Shown: positions 1-7,921 of the stretch, piece after piece
Position numbering within the stretch: position 1 is the first letter of the stretch
Layout of the letters: the number at the start of each line of letters is the position of its first letter
NCBI GenBank assembly: GCA_041584015.1
Contig: JBFHES010000039.1
Location: 1 to 23,990 of the forward strand
Source: JBFHES01 sp041584015
Lineage (GTDB): Bacteria; Bacteroidota; Bacteroidia; Bacteroidales; M50B96
Reading direction: 5' to 3'
Length of the DNA stretch: 23,990 bases
Notes under the pieces: model-generated
Database searches by the model: none
Seen by the model: only the letters and a program-made list of their open reading frames with translations
Told to the model about the DNA's origin: nothing
Program-made: the position numbers and the translations under genes

Positions 1-1019
1 AGAAAAGTAGCATGGAGCATAAAGTCGATGGTGTTTTGAAGATCAAGTCATACTATCATTTTGTAAAGGCTGTAAACCATTATCTGCTAGGCAATGGTCT
101 TGAGAACAAAATGTTTATTGACGATAATTGCGAGAATTTCAAGTCGTATAAAGAGGCATTGCTACAGGAAGATTATAATGAACTTCTTAAAGAGGCAGGC
201 GATAATTGTACGAGTGAAATTATGAAGTTTGCTAATGAGTACAATAGCGAAATGAATGCTGTTATCATCTTTACCGAAGAGAACATGTCAGCGAATACCT
301 CATTCGAATTGCGTAATCTGGCATTGTTAACGGGTAAGCTTGGCAAAACTTCCTCAGGATTAATTCCACTTAAAGAGAAGAATAATACGCAAGGATTGCT
401 GGATATGGGCGCTTGTAATAAAGTTGGACCAGGTACCATTTCAATTTTTGACGAAGACTATCGCAGAAAGCTAAGTGCATCCTGGGGAACAGATATTCCT
501 GCAGGAATTAAAGAATGCCATACAGAATTACTGGACACTAATGCCATCCGTAATATGTTTGTTTTTGGCGAAGATCCTATTGGTTGTGCAACGGACAAAT
601 CAATAATGGAACAGTATTTTAATAATGCTGATTTTATTATGGTAATGGATTATTTCATGACCGATACGGCTAAGATGGCTGATTTATTTATACCGGCTTC
701 GTTCCCTATTGAAACTGGCGGAAGTTTTACCAATACACAAAAGGTAATTCAAGAGTTCAGTAAGGAGATGATTCAAAAGGTTGAAAAGGTCAACTATACG
801 GTGCTTACAGAGTTGCTAGAACTGTTCGGGTCGCAACAATTATTCTCACTAGAAGATGTTCGGGAAGAAATTATCTCGTTGCTTCCTGGAATGAAAGAGC
901 AGGATAAACATCAGTTTAATTATACCATTGTTGATAATTGGGCCCGCATGTTCAATTATGGTTGCGATGGCTTACAAAAGCAAGTTGAAGAAGACTTTAT
1001 TAAATCATTTGAAAACTAG
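1..1019 (+). CDS. Molybdopterin-dependent oxidoreductase (formate dehydrogenase alpha/NuoG-like), 5'-truncated
   Basis: C-terminal part of a molybdopterin oxidoreductase of the formate dehydrogenase alpha/NuoG superfamily. The reading frame is open from base 3, before the first ATG at 12, so the gene starts left of the window; its Fe-S and N-terminal catalytic regions are not visible. Counting from that ATG, the segment FVKAVNHYLLGNGLENK resembles the formate dehydrogenase core, NNTQGLLDMG matches the cofactor-contacting NN-x-QG-x-x-DMG motif, and ADLFIPASFPIETGGSFTN matches the conserved 'ADxxLPxxxxxExxGTFTN' stretch of the family. After that motif only about 100 residues remain, and the usual C-terminal molydopterin dinucleotide-binding domain is not recognisable, so this is a short-form member. 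Substrate cannot be fixed from this fragment: formate oxidation with NAD or a hydrogenase partner is plausible but inferred. A rubrerythrin-like gene follows on the same strand. Confidence 0.85.
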   Translation, partial: KSSMEHKVDGVLKIKSYYHFVKAVNHYLLGNGLENKMFIDDNCENFKSYKEALLQEDYNELLKEAGDNCTSEIMKFANEYNSEMNAVIIFTEENMSANTSFELRNLALLTGKLGKTSSGLIPLKEKNNTQGLLDMGACNKVGPGTISIFDEDYRRKLSASWGTDIPAGIKECHTELLDTNAIRNMFVFGEDPIGCATDKSIMEQYFNNADFIMVMDYFMTDTAKMADLFIPASFPIETGGSFTNTQKVIQEFSKEMIQKVEKVNYTVLTELLELFGSQQLFSLEDVREEIISLLPGMKEQDKHQFNYTIVDNWARMFNYGCDGLQKQVEEDFIKSFEN

Positions 1020-1076
1020 TTCATCAGTTTTTAATACTTGTTTTTCTTATATTTATTGAAATTAAAATTTGTGACC

Positions 1077-1532
1077 ATGAAGGAATTCGAACATATAAAT
1101 GACATATTAAACTTTGCAATTGATGCAGAGCAGAGTGCCGTTGATTTTTATACCAATCTTGCAGCAAAGGCAACAACTGACGACATGAGAGAAGTCTTTG
1201 AGGAATTTGCCAAAGAAGAAGTTAGTCATAAGGCACGACTTGCCAAGATTAAAGAAGAAGGTCTTTTTGATGTACCAAAAGAGAAAATAGTTGATTTAAA
1301 AATTGCTGATTACATAATCAATGTTAAGCCTACGGATCATATGACGTATCAGGAGGCGCTGGTACTCGCAATGAAAAGAGAGAAGTCAGCCTTTAAGTTA
1401 TATTCAAATTTGGCTGCCAAAGCACCAAACGATAAGATGAAAAGATTGTTTGAGTCATTGGCTTTGGAGGAATCAAAACATAAGCTTCGTTTCGAGTTGG
1501 AATATGATGAGTATGTGTTGCGCGAAAATTAG
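1077..1532 (+). CDS. Rubrerythrin-like diiron ferritin-family protein
   Basis: 151-residue ferritin-like four-helix-bundle protein. Two related halves each carry a helix-pair iron site: E18 (DAEQSAVDFY) with E48 and H51 (KEEVSH) in the first, E102 (MKREKSAFKLY) with E132 and H135 (LEESKH) in the second. This is the diiron-binding pattern of rubrerythrin. The protein stops after the bundle and has no C-terminal rubredoxin Cys4 domain. Known relatives reduce peroxide or handle iron in anaerobes; which one applies here is inferred. I start at the ATG at 1077 because the sequence from there, MKEFEHINDILNFAI, begins like the family; the 13 extra codons possible upstream are hydrophobic and unlike it. 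It lies 57 bases after the molybdopterin oxidoreductase and ends at a strong terminator. Confidence 0.88.
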   Translation: MKEFEHINDILNFAIDAEQSAVDFYTNLAAKATTDDMREVFEEFAKEEVSHKARLAKIKEEGLFDVPKEKIVDLKIADYIINVKPTDHMTYQEALVLAMKREKSAFKLYSNLAAKAPNDKMKRLFESLALEESKHKLRFELEYDEYVLREN

Positions 1533-1550
1533 CAGAATATGATACATATA

Positions 1551-1587
1551 AAAAGTGGGCTGGAAAAATTTTCCAGCCCACTTTTGT
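1551..1587. terminator. Bidirectional intrinsic terminator
   Basis: Perfect inverted repeat: the arm 1551-1567 pairs with 1569-1585 around the core GTGGGCTGG/CCAGCCCAC. The outer A4/T4 pairs give a U-run on both strands. It sits between the convergent rubrerythrin and serS genes and should stop both transcripts. Confidence 0.9.
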
Positions 1588-1611
1588 TTTATACTAGTTG
1601 CAAATAATGCC

Positions 1612-2886
1612 TTAGTTAATCATATCAAAACCAGTGTATTTCACCAATACTTCAGGAATCTTAATACCCTCAGCTGTTTGGTTGTTTTCAAGCAAAGCAG
1701 CAACAATTCTAGGAAGTGCTAAAGCGCTTCCGTTTAGCGTATGTGCTAATTTTGTTTTTTTCTCGCCTTCTTCTTTGTAACGCAATTTTAATCGGTTAGC
1801 CTGATACGATTCAAAGTTAGATACCGAACTGACTTCTAACCATTTTTCCTGGGCTGCTGAAAATACTTCAAAGTCGAAAGTTAAAGCAGAGGTAAAGCTT
1901 ACATCTCCACCACACAATCTTAAAATTCGGTATGGGAAGCCTAGCTTATTAACAAGACCCTCAACGTAGGTTACCATTTCGTCGAGCATGGCATATGATT
2001 TCTCAGGGTGATCAATACAAACAATCTCCACTTTGTCAAATTGATGCAAACGATTCAAACCACGCACGTCTTTACCATAAGAACCCGCCTCACGACGGAA
2101 ACATGGTGTATAAGCTGTATTTTTAATCGGAAAGTCCTTGGCGCTTACAATTACATCTCTGTAAATGTTGGTTACCGGAACTTCTGCAGTTGGTACCAAA
2201 TAAAGGTTGTCTTCCGTGCAATGGTACATTTGTCCTTCCTTGTCAGGCAATTGACCTGTTCCAAAACCGGATGCCTCGTTTACCAATACTGGTGGTTGTA
2301 CTTCATTAAATCCAGCCTTTTCGGCTTCATCTAAAAAGAAGTTGATAAGCGCACGTTGGAGTTTTGCTCCTTTGCCTTTATATACAGGAAAACCAGCTCC
2401 TGTTAATTTGTTCCCCAGCTCAAAGTCGATAATGTCATATTTTTTAGCAAGCTCCCAGTGAGGTAGATTATTCGTACCTAAGTCAGGTTTGCTGCCAACA
2501 GCTTTTATCTCAAGATTGTCATCTTCCGATTTTCCGGCAGGAACCGATTCGTGCGGAATGTTTGGTATCTCAACCAAAATTTTGAAAAGCTCATCATCTA
2601 TTTCACCAGCTCTTTGGTTGAGTGCTTTTGAGTCTTCTTTTAGTGAAGATGTTTTTGATTTTGCGGCATTGGCTGCTTCAATATTTCCGCTCTTAAAAAG
2701 CTGACCTATTTCTTTAGAGATACTGTTCAGCTCTGTTAGAATATCGTCTAGTTTATGCTGGTTTTCTTTTCTCTCCTGATCTTTAGCAATTGCCTTATCA
2801 ATTAAATCTGCAGCATCAAAGTTCTTAATCTTAAGACGTTCAATTGCTTCAGCCTTATTTTCTTTAATGTAATTTATGGTAAGCAT
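1612..2886 (-). CDS. serS: Seryl-tRNA synthetase
   Basis: 424-residue class II aminoacyl-tRNA synthetase that charges tRNA-Ser (and tRNA-Sec where present) in the cytoplasm. Residues 1-110 form the Lys/Glu-rich coiled-coil arm that contacts the long variable arm of the tRNA. The catalytic core follows: TAEVP at 233-237, motif 2 FRREAGSYGKD from 263 including the ATP-binding Arg, and motif 3 HTLNGSALALPR at 382-393. Length is normal for bacterial SerRS. It is downstream of the rplU-rpmA terminator on the same strand, so it either has its own promoter in 2887-2925 or depends on read-through; only an imperfect -7-like element (TAATTTTA, complement of 2906-2913) is visible there. It ends facing the rubrerythrin gene across a shared terminator. 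Confidence 0.97.
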   Translation of the reverse strand: MLTINYIKENKAEAIERLKIKNFDAADLIDKAIAKDQERKENQHKLDDILTELNSISKEIGQLFKSGNIEAANAAKSKTSSLKEDSKALNQRAGEIDDELFKILVEIPNIPHESVPAGKSEDDNLEIKAVGSKPDLGTNNLPHWELAKKYDIIDFELGNKLTGAGFPVYKGKGAKLQRALINFFLDEAEKAGFNEVQPPVLVNEASGFGTGQLPDKEGQMYHCTEDNLYLVPTAEVPVTNIYRDVIVSAKDFPIKNTAYTPCFRREAGSYGKDVRGLNRLHQFDKVEIVCIDHPEKSYAMLDEMVTYVEGLVNKLGFPYRILRLCGGDVSFTSALTFDFEVFSAAQEKWLEVSSVSNFESYQANRLKLRYKEEGEKKTKLAHTLNGSALALPRIVAALLENNQTAEGIKIPEVLVKYTGFDMIN

Positions 2887-2920
2887 GACTGATAATTTTA
2901 GCTGATAAAATTAGTTTAAT

Positions 2921-2961
2921 AAATAAAACCTCCTGTCTTTACATTGAAAAACAGGAGGTTT
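2921..2961 (-). terminator. Intrinsic terminator of the rplU-rpmA operon
   Basis: On the minus strand an 11-bp stem (2951-2961 with 2926-2936, core ACAGGAGG/CCTCCTGT) with a 14-base loop is followed by a T-rich stretch (TTTTATTTATT). It lies 24 bases after the rpmA stop codon and 35 bases before the serS start, separating the two transcription units. Confidence 0.8.
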
Positions 2962-2984
2962 ATAATATCTTAAAATACTAATTA

Positions 2985-3449
2985 CTATTTAGTATCTTCT
3001 TTGTCTTCTTTTTTAACTGCTTTTTTCTTCGGTGCAGCCTTAGGTTTTGCTTCAGCAGTAGCTTCTTTTTTTGCTTTTGGAGCAGCTTTCTTAGCAGCAG
3101 GTTTTTTAACCTCTTCTGCAACTTCAGCTTTTACTTCCTCAACAACAGCTGCTGGTTTCTCTACTTTCTCAGCAGTGGCTGTTTCAACTTGCTCTTCAAA
3201 AGGAAGAATTGAAACATATGATCTGTTATCTTTTCTTTTACGGAAAGATACGATGCCATCTTTTAAAGCAAATAGTGTATGGTCTTTTCCCATTCCAACA
3301 TTCAAAGCAGGATTGTGAGTGGTTCCTCTTTGTCGGACAATGATATTACCTGCAATTGCAGCCTGACCACCATAAATCTTAACTCCTAAGCGTTTACTTT
3401 CGGATTCCCTTCCGTTTCGTGAACTACCGGCTCCTTTCTTATGTGCCAT
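2985..3449 (-). CDS. rpmA: 50S ribosomal protein L27 with long C-terminal tail
   Basis: Ribosomal protein L27, whose N-terminus reaches towards the peptidyl-transferase centre of the 50S subunit. Residues 1-84 are a standard L27: MAHKKGAGSS at the N-terminus with no cleavable extension of the Firmicutes kind, then GRESESKRLGVK, the RQRGTTHNPALNVGMG segment and KDGIVSFRKR. Residues 85-154 are an extra, low-complexity tail of Lys, Ala, Glu and Pro with runs such as KKPAAKKAAPKAKKEA; L27 is normally about 85-95 residues. The tail is in the same uninterrupted frame up to the stop and has no recognisable domain. It is probably disordered and RNA-contacting or simply tolerated at the ribosome surface (inference). 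It follows rplU by 15 bases, the usual L21-L27 operon order. Confidence 0.95.
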   Translation of the reverse strand: MAHKKGAGSSRNGRESESKRLGVKIYGGQAAIAGNIIVRQRGTTHNPALNVGMGKDHTLFALKDGIVSFRKRKDNRSYVSILPFEEQVETATAEKVEKPAAVVEEVKAEVAEEVKKPAAKKAAPKAKKEATAEAKPKAAPKKKAVKKEDKEDTK

Positions 3450-3464
3450 TTTTTAAATTTTAAA

Positions 3465-3776
3465 TTATCCTACAATACTTTCAATCTGAATCTGCGTCAG
3501 GTACTGACGATGACCATTTTTAACTCGGTATCCTTTTCTTCTTTTCTTCTTGAATACCACAACTTTGTCGCCTTTTAGGTGTGACAAAACCTTAGCAGTT
3601 ACTTTAGCGCCTTTTACGTTCGGTGCACCAACAGAAACTTTACCATCGTTTTCAACTAAAAGAACATTGCTGAAATCAACATTGCTTCCTTCTTCTGCAT
3701 CTAAACGATTTACGTAGACTTTTCTGTCTTTCTCAACTTTAAATTGTTGACCTGCTATTTCTACAATTGCGTACAT
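3465..3776 (-). CDS. rplU: 50S ribosomal protein L21
   Basis: 103-residue ribosomal protein L21, a 23S rRNA-binding protein of the large subunit. The beginning MYAIVEIAGQQFKVEKDRKV and the end with the basic signature FKKKRRKGYRVKNGHRQ are diagnostic of the family, and the length is typical. It is the first gene of the rplU-rpmA operon and has a near-ideal Bacteroidota promoter about 40 bases upstream. No autoregulatory leader structure is obvious in the short 5' region. Confidence 0.97.
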   Translation of the reverse strand: MYAIVEIAGQQFKVEKDRKVYVNRLDAEEGSNVDFSNVLLVENDGKVSVGAPNVKGAKVTAKVLSHLKGDKVVVFKKKRRKGYRVKNGHRQYLTQIQIESIVG

Positions 3777-3815
3777 TTATTTTATACTTATTTATGTAAA
3801 AAAACTTTTGGAGTG

Positions 3816-3846
3816 CAAAAGTAGATATTTTTCAATCAATACCAAA
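3816..3846 (-). promoter_or_regulatory. Bacteroidota housekeeping promoter of rplU-rpmA
   Basis: On the minus strand, a -33 TTTG (3843-3846) and a -7 TACTTTTG (3816-3823) are separated by 19 bases. This matches the TTTG-N19-TAnnTTTG form recognised by the primary sigma factor of Bacteroidota. Transcription would begin around 3808-3811, leaving a leader of roughly 30-35 bases. Confidence 0.8.
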
Positions 3847-3970
3847 TAGTTAAGCTGATTAATTTCAGAGAAGTCTGTTATTGAAAATCAGTTAATAAAC
3901 TGTAGGTTACAGAACCACACTTTAAACGTATGACCAAATAAAAGCTGAATCACGATAAGTAAGTTCAGAG

Positions 3971-4383
3971 TTAAACAAATTTTTCATGCAATGCATTATT
4001 TGCCGTTTTATCTGGCATGTATAAATTCCCGCATTCAAGTTGCTAATGTTGATGACGTTCCGGCCGAGGTTAATCGGGAATGAATCGCTTAGTCGTCCAT
4101 CATGGTCATCAATCATCAAAAATCCGGATTCTTTCTGATGATTGATGGTTAGGCAATCATTAGCTGGGTTGGGATAGCTCTGAATAGCTTGAGTATTATT
4201 CAATTCATCGATTCCGACTAATGACTCTGCTTCAATCACAATTTCTTGAATCTCAAAATAGCTTGCCGTCTAGTTCGGCCAACTATCTGAAATTATGCCT
4301 AATGTCTGCTTTCTAATCCAGCCATAATAATTGCTGGTTTTATTGTTCAATTGGAAAGCAACGAGGCATTGCGCATTAATCAC
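3971..4383 (-). pseudogene. Remnant of a T9SS-secreted protein (C-terminal sorting domain)
   Basis: Decayed 3' end of a secreted protein. Reading leftwards from 4383, the frame gives CLVAFQLNNKTSNYYGWIR, similar to the 'YGWIRLxV' repeat that often precedes a sorting domain. It is then broken by a TAG stop at 4270-4272 and resumes with SYFEIQEIVIEAESLVGIDE and a type-A T9SS domain: SYPNPANDCLTI, then LNAGIYTCQIK. At the A-run complementary to 4006-4009 the frame is lost. Reading on one base back gives KTANNALHEKFV and a stop at 3971-3973, exactly how such domains end, so one A appears to be missing. No signal peptide or passenger domain remains upstream. A GTG at 4237-4239 opens a 105-codon frame here, but given the two lesions I do not regard it as a functional gene. 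Confidence 0.75.
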
Positions 4384-4616
4384 TTACGAAAGCAAAAGCA
4401 TCAAAAAAAAAGTGCTACAAACAAACTGATTCTTTTTTTAACATAGCTAGTTGTATTACAGTTTCCCCAAATCCCATATAAGATCCAATAGTCAGGAGAA
4501 GTATTTTGAACGATTGTGTTTCACTTTGGATTTGACTAAATATAGAATGATTAACTATTATTTCAGAACGATTTCTATAACTTTGTGTTCTATTCAAAAA
4601 TATAATACAATTAATC
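4384..4616. other. Intergenic region between T9SS remnant and pepD
   Basis: AT-rich stretch of 233 bases. Its right end holds the pepD -7 element. A poly-A run (4403-4411) and a poly-T run (4433-4439) lie on the left, without a clear GC stem between them. I see no gene or RNA element. Confidence 0.5.
4578..4585 (+). promoter_or_regulatory. -7 element of the pepD promoter
   Basis: TAACTTTG fits TAnnTTTG and lies 31 bases before the pepD ATG. No TTTG is found at the ideal spacing upstream; the nearest are at 4525-4528 and 4531-4534, too far away, so the -33 half is weak. Confidence 0.6.
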
Positions 4617-6071
4617 ATGAGTGAAATAAGAGATCTGAAACCAACTATAGTTTGGGAACATTTTGATGATATTCTACAGGTACCACGCCCGAGTAAAAAG
4701 GAGGAGAAAATAATTGAATTCTTATTGGCCTTTGGTGCAAAGCATAATTTGGAAACCAAGCGCGATGAAATTGGCAATGTGTTAATCAGTAAGCCAGCAA
4801 CAGCGGGAAAGGAAGATGTGAAGACCATCATCATGCAAAGCCATATTGACATGGTGTGTGAGAAAAATTCCGATGTTGAGCACGATTTTGATAATGATCC
4901 AATCAAAGCATATATTGATGGTGAATGGGTAACTGCTGATGGTACTACACTTGGAGCTGATGATGGTATTGGTATGGCTGCACAAATGGCGGTACTTACT
5001 GCAAACGACATTGAGCATGGTCCTATTGAGTGTTTGTTTACTGTTGATGAAGAAACTGGATTAACGGGTGCATTTGCTCTGGAGCCTGATTTTCTAACTG
5101 GTAAAACATTATTGAATCTTGACTCGGAAGACGAAGGTGAATTATTTATAGGATGTGCCGGAGGTAAGGATACGGTTGCAAACTTTAAGTATAAGCGCGA
5201 AAAACTTCCGACTAAATTTGATGCCCTGCAGATAAGCGTTACCGGTTTAAAGGGTGGTCATTCAGGTGATGAAATTCACAAGGGTTTGGGTAACTCCAAC
5301 AAAATAATGACACGTTTGCTTATTAAAGCAACTGAGGACTTTAAAATAAGATTGAGTCAGTTTGACGGTGGAAACCTGCGTAATGCAATCCCACGTGAGG
5401 CTTTTGCCGTTTTTGCAATTGCACCAAAACATAAGGAAGCTTTTGAAATTTATTTTAACGAGTTTGTTGAGAAGATTAAATTCGAGTTGGCCATCACAGA
5501 GCCAAACCTCGAGATTAAAATGGAGCAAGCCGAATTGCCCAAGTCTGTGATTGATAAAAAGACACAGCGTAATTTGTTACGTGCATTATTTGCTGTACCA
5601 CATGGCGTTATTGAAATGAGTCAGCGCATGCCGGGTATGGTTGAAACAAGTACCAATTTGGCATCTGTTAAATTCAAAGGCAAAAATAATATTGAGATTA
5701 CAACCAGCCAGCGAAGCGATATAGATTCCGGAAAAGACTATGTGTGTGGTATGGTGATGAATGTGTTCAAAATGGCCGGCGCTAAAGCTAAACATACAGA
5801 TGGTTATCCTGGTTGGGCTCCAAATCCTGATTCAGAGATTGTGCGCACAACTGCCGCAGCCTATAAAAAGTTGTTTAAGGTTGATCCTGTTGTTCGTTCC
5901 ATCCATGCCGGATTAGAATGTGGGTTGTTCTTAGAGAAATATCCGGACATGGATATGATTTCATTTGGACCAACACTAAGAATGGTGCATTCACCAGATG
6001 AGCGAATCAATATTGAAACAGTACAGAAATTTTGGGACTTATTACTTGAAGTGCTTGCCACTGCTAAATAA
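4617..6071 (+). CDS. pepD: Aminoacyl-histidine dipeptidase (peptidase D, M20 family)
   Basis: 484-residue zinc dipeptidase of the M20 family that cleaves Xaa-His and other dipeptides in the cytoplasm, supplying amino acids from peptides. The dinuclear metal site and catalytic residues are all visible: H76 and D78 in SHIDMVCEKN, D115 in GADDGIGMA, E145/E146 in DEETGLTGA, D169 in NLDSEDEGE and H458 in MVHSPDE. The inserted dimerisation (lid) domain begins around residue 185. Length equals that of E. coli PepD (about 485). No signal peptide is present. The gene is transcribed alone, from a -7 element at 4578 to a terminator at 6091-6128. Confidence 0.96.
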   Translation: MSEIRDLKPTIVWEHFDDILQVPRPSKKEEKIIEFLLAFGAKHNLETKRDEIGNVLISKPATAGKEDVKTIIMQSHIDMVCEKNSDVEHDFDNDPIKAYIDGEWVTADGTTLGADDGIGMAAQMAVLTANDIEHGPIECLFTVDEETGLTGAFALEPDFLTGKTLLNLDSEDEGELFIGCAGGKDTVANFKYKREKLPTKFDALQISVTGLKGGHSGDEIHKGLGNSNKIMTRLLIKATEDFKIRLSQFDGGNLRNAIPREAFAVFAIAPKHKEAFEIYFNEFVEKIKFELAITEPNLEIKMEQAELPKSVIDKKTQRNLLRALFAVPHGVIEMSQRMPGMVETSTNLASVKFKGKNNIEITTSQRSDIDSGKDYVCGMVMNVFKMAGAKAKHTDGYPGWAPNPDSEIVRTTAAAYKKLFKVDPVVRSIHAGLECGLFLEKYPDMDMISFGPTLRMVHSPDERINIETVQKFWDLLLEVLATAK

Positions 6072-6090
6072 GTTTCAATAAGATACTATT

Positions 6091-6128
6091 AAAGCGCAAT
6101 GATCAGTACCTTGGTTGTTGCGCTTTTT
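6091..6128 (+). terminator. Intrinsic terminator of pepD
   Basis: A perfect 9-bp stem AAAGCGCAA (6091-6099) / TTGCGCTTT (6118-6126) with an 18-base loop is followed by further T residues. It abuts the stop codon of the convergent beta-helix gene at 6127. It is weaker as a terminator for the opposite strand, where no long U-run follows. Confidence 0.75.
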
Positions 6129-7863
6129 ATTTACGTAAACATAAAATTTTAGCACTACTAATAGCTCCGTCGAACTCAAAATAAACAAAAACAATTTTGC
6201 CTGCATATTCCGTAATATCAACATACTTTGTATAAGTGCCTCGTAGTTGGTTGTTGAATTCCAGTGTTTCTAGTTTTCGTCCATGAACATCCATTAAATG
6301 AAGGCTTACCCAGCCATCTTTTTGTAGCTGGTATTTAATTTTTGTTTGTGCATAGGCCGGGTTAGGGAATACATTTAAAACGGAAGTTTTTGTTGGAAAG
6401 GCTTCATGATTTGTAAAATCACTTTCGTATGCACCAATGTCGTAGCCAAGACCCAAAGGTCGGGTATGATTCATTAAATCGGTACTTATTCCAAATTGGC
6501 TTACATCCATACCTGCATCAATAAGAAAACAGGAGTCCATAAGCTCAAAGTCTTCATCTCCATCTTCCCATTTAAAAGGTGCATATTCAATAAATTGATA
6601 GCCAAAGTTTCTCGCTGTGTCAACATTCCCAAGGCTAAAGTCAGCAATGTATACATAAGCGTCCTCAGGTGTAAAGCTTGTATTGTCCCACATGTAGGTA
6701 TAATACGTTCCGGGATCAACCACCAAATTGTTGTAGATCTTGTTACCAAAGCTTTTGCTACTGTTAAAACGTATGCCATCGCTTTTGGGGCTCACAATGG
6801 TATTGTTAAATACATAAACTGAAGCGCTATCTACCATGGATTTATCGCTTATATAGATTCCGTGCTGAGTAGCTGATGAGTCGTTTGGCAGATAGCTGAT
6901 GCCCGCATTTTTAACCAGGTTGTTATAAATCATATTATTCCCCAGACCAAACATCAGTATACCAGCGCCTTTACCGTCACTTATCTTGTTGTTGTAACAA
7001 TCGCAATCGCTGCCACCACCCATTATGATGCCACTCATTTGACCATATCGTTCCACCTGACTATCAAAAGAAACCTGATTATTATAAATGTTGCAATCGG
7101 AAACCACCGAGCTGACTTGAATTCCATCGAACCCCGTGTTCTCAATAACATTATTGTATACCTGCACATTTGTGAGCAGATGTGGCATTACCACGGTGTC
7201 TTTGCCATTTCGGTGTACAATGGCGCCCGTTTTGTATTTCGAGTGACCAATGTAAAATCCTTCACCAGCATGAATGTCATGTATGTAATTGTCGTGGAAA
7301 ATGGCATTGGATAAAAGGAAGGAATCGCGTGATGAACTTAGCGAACTGTCCGGGTCTGTTTTTGCAATTATGGCTGCAAAAGGGATGTCTGAAATTTCCA
7401 GATGATCGATTTCAAAATCGCTACTCAATTTCTCCAGAGTTAGACCAATAGCATTGTCATGGCCAACGCGTTTAATAAAAATACCCTTATCAATTCCCGG
7501 AGCACCCGTACCTGTTAAATGAAAATACTTGCTCTTTCTTATGGCAATACCATACATCCCTGAATCTGATTCAATTGTTACTAACCCAGAACCATTAATG
7601 ATGGTAATAGGAGCTGTAGCCGATCCATATAAATTTTTAATTAGCAGCTGATCGCGTTCACCAGCTTCAAGCACAACGGTGTCTCCTGCTTGCAAGTGAT
7701 CACCTACATATACTTTTGAACTTAACTTAATAGTATCAGTTAATAAGCTATGCCAGGTGCTTGCATAAGTAGGCTCATAAGCGATGAGCAATAGCAACAA
7801 TGCCGCAGTGCAAGTATAAATCACGCGCATGTAATAGTTGTTATGTTTTTGGCGTTTAGGCAA
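6127..7863 (-). CDS. Secreted right-handed parallel beta-helix protein with T9SS sorting domain
   Basis: 578-residue exported protein. A hydrophobic segment (VIYTCTAALLLLLIA, about residues 14-28) ending near TYAS is a Sec signal peptide; Met12 (ATG at 7828-7830) is an alternative start giving a more conventional signal. Residues about 45-420 contain many asparagine-ladder coils of the PbH1 type, for example NVQVYNNVIEN, CNIYNNQVS, CDCYNNKISD, NMIYNNLVKN, VYVFNNTIVS and NKIYNNLVVD. DIGAYE at 475-480 is a motif often closing such helices in Bacteroidota. Residues about 494-578 form a type-A T9SS C-terminal domain beginning VLNVFPNPA. The protein should be secreted through T9SS and either anchored or released. 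Polysaccharide binding or lyase activity is common for this fold, but no catalytic signature is recognised, so the substrate is unknown. It is divergent from the DUF4159 gene. Confidence 0.88.
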   Translation of the reverse strand: MPKRQKHNNYYMRVIYTCTAALLLLLIAYEPTYASTWHSLLTDTIKLSSKVYVGDHLQAGDTVVLEAGERDQLLIKNLYGSATAPITIINGSGLVTIESDSGMYGIAIRKSKYFHLTGTGAPGIDKGIFIKRVGHDNAIGLTLEKLSSDFEIDHLEISDIPFAAIIAKTDPDSSLSSSRDSFLLSNAIFHDNYIHDIHAGEGFYIGHSKYKTGAIVHRNGKDTVVMPHLLTNVQVYNNVIENTGFDGIQVSSVVSDCNIYNNQVSFDSQVERYGQMSGIIMGGGSDCDCYNNKISDGKGAGILMFGLGNNMIYNNLVKNAGISYLPNDSSATQHGIYISDKSMVDSASVYVFNNTIVSPKSDGIRFNSSKSFGNKIYNNLVVDPGTYYTYMWDNTSFTPEDAYVYIADFSLGNVDTARNFGYQFIEYAPFKWEDGDEDFELMDSCFLIDAGMDVSQFGISTDLMNHTRPLGLGYDIGAYESDFTNHEAFPTKTSVLNVFPNPAYAQTKIKYQLQKDGWVSLHLMDVHGRKLETLEFNNQLRGTYTKYVDITEYAGKIVFVYFEFDGAISSAKILCLRK

Positions 7864-7893
7864 TGTTATAAATATTTATCGTTCTCAAATTAT

Positions 7894-7901
7894 TACCTTT
7901 G
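7894..7901 (+). promoter_or_regulatory. -7 element upstream of the DUF4159 gene
   Basis: TACCTTTG fits TAnnTTTG and lies 20 bases before the ATG at 7922, implying a very short leader. No good TTTG is seen at the ideal distance. It lies in the 58-base divergent gap shared with the beta-helix gene. Confidence 0.6.
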
Positions 7902-7921
7902 TATCTTAAAATATCGTACAA

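Noticed and set aside
3001..3318. Plus-strand open frame opposite rpmA
   Set aside because: It is the antisense shadow of the Lys/Ala-rich L27 tail, which avoids stops in that frame; it is low complexity with no gene features.
4004..4012. A-run in the T9SS remnant as a programmed -1 frameshift site
   Set aside because: The sequence is not a convincing slippery heptamer, there is no passenger gene, and a separate nonsense codon is present, so mutational decay is simpler.
3922..4239. 105-codon minus-strand frame starting at GTG, as an intact small gene
   Set aside because: It is the tail of a T9SS sorting domain that loses its natural end through a one-base shift and is cut off upstream by a stop; it has no signal peptide.
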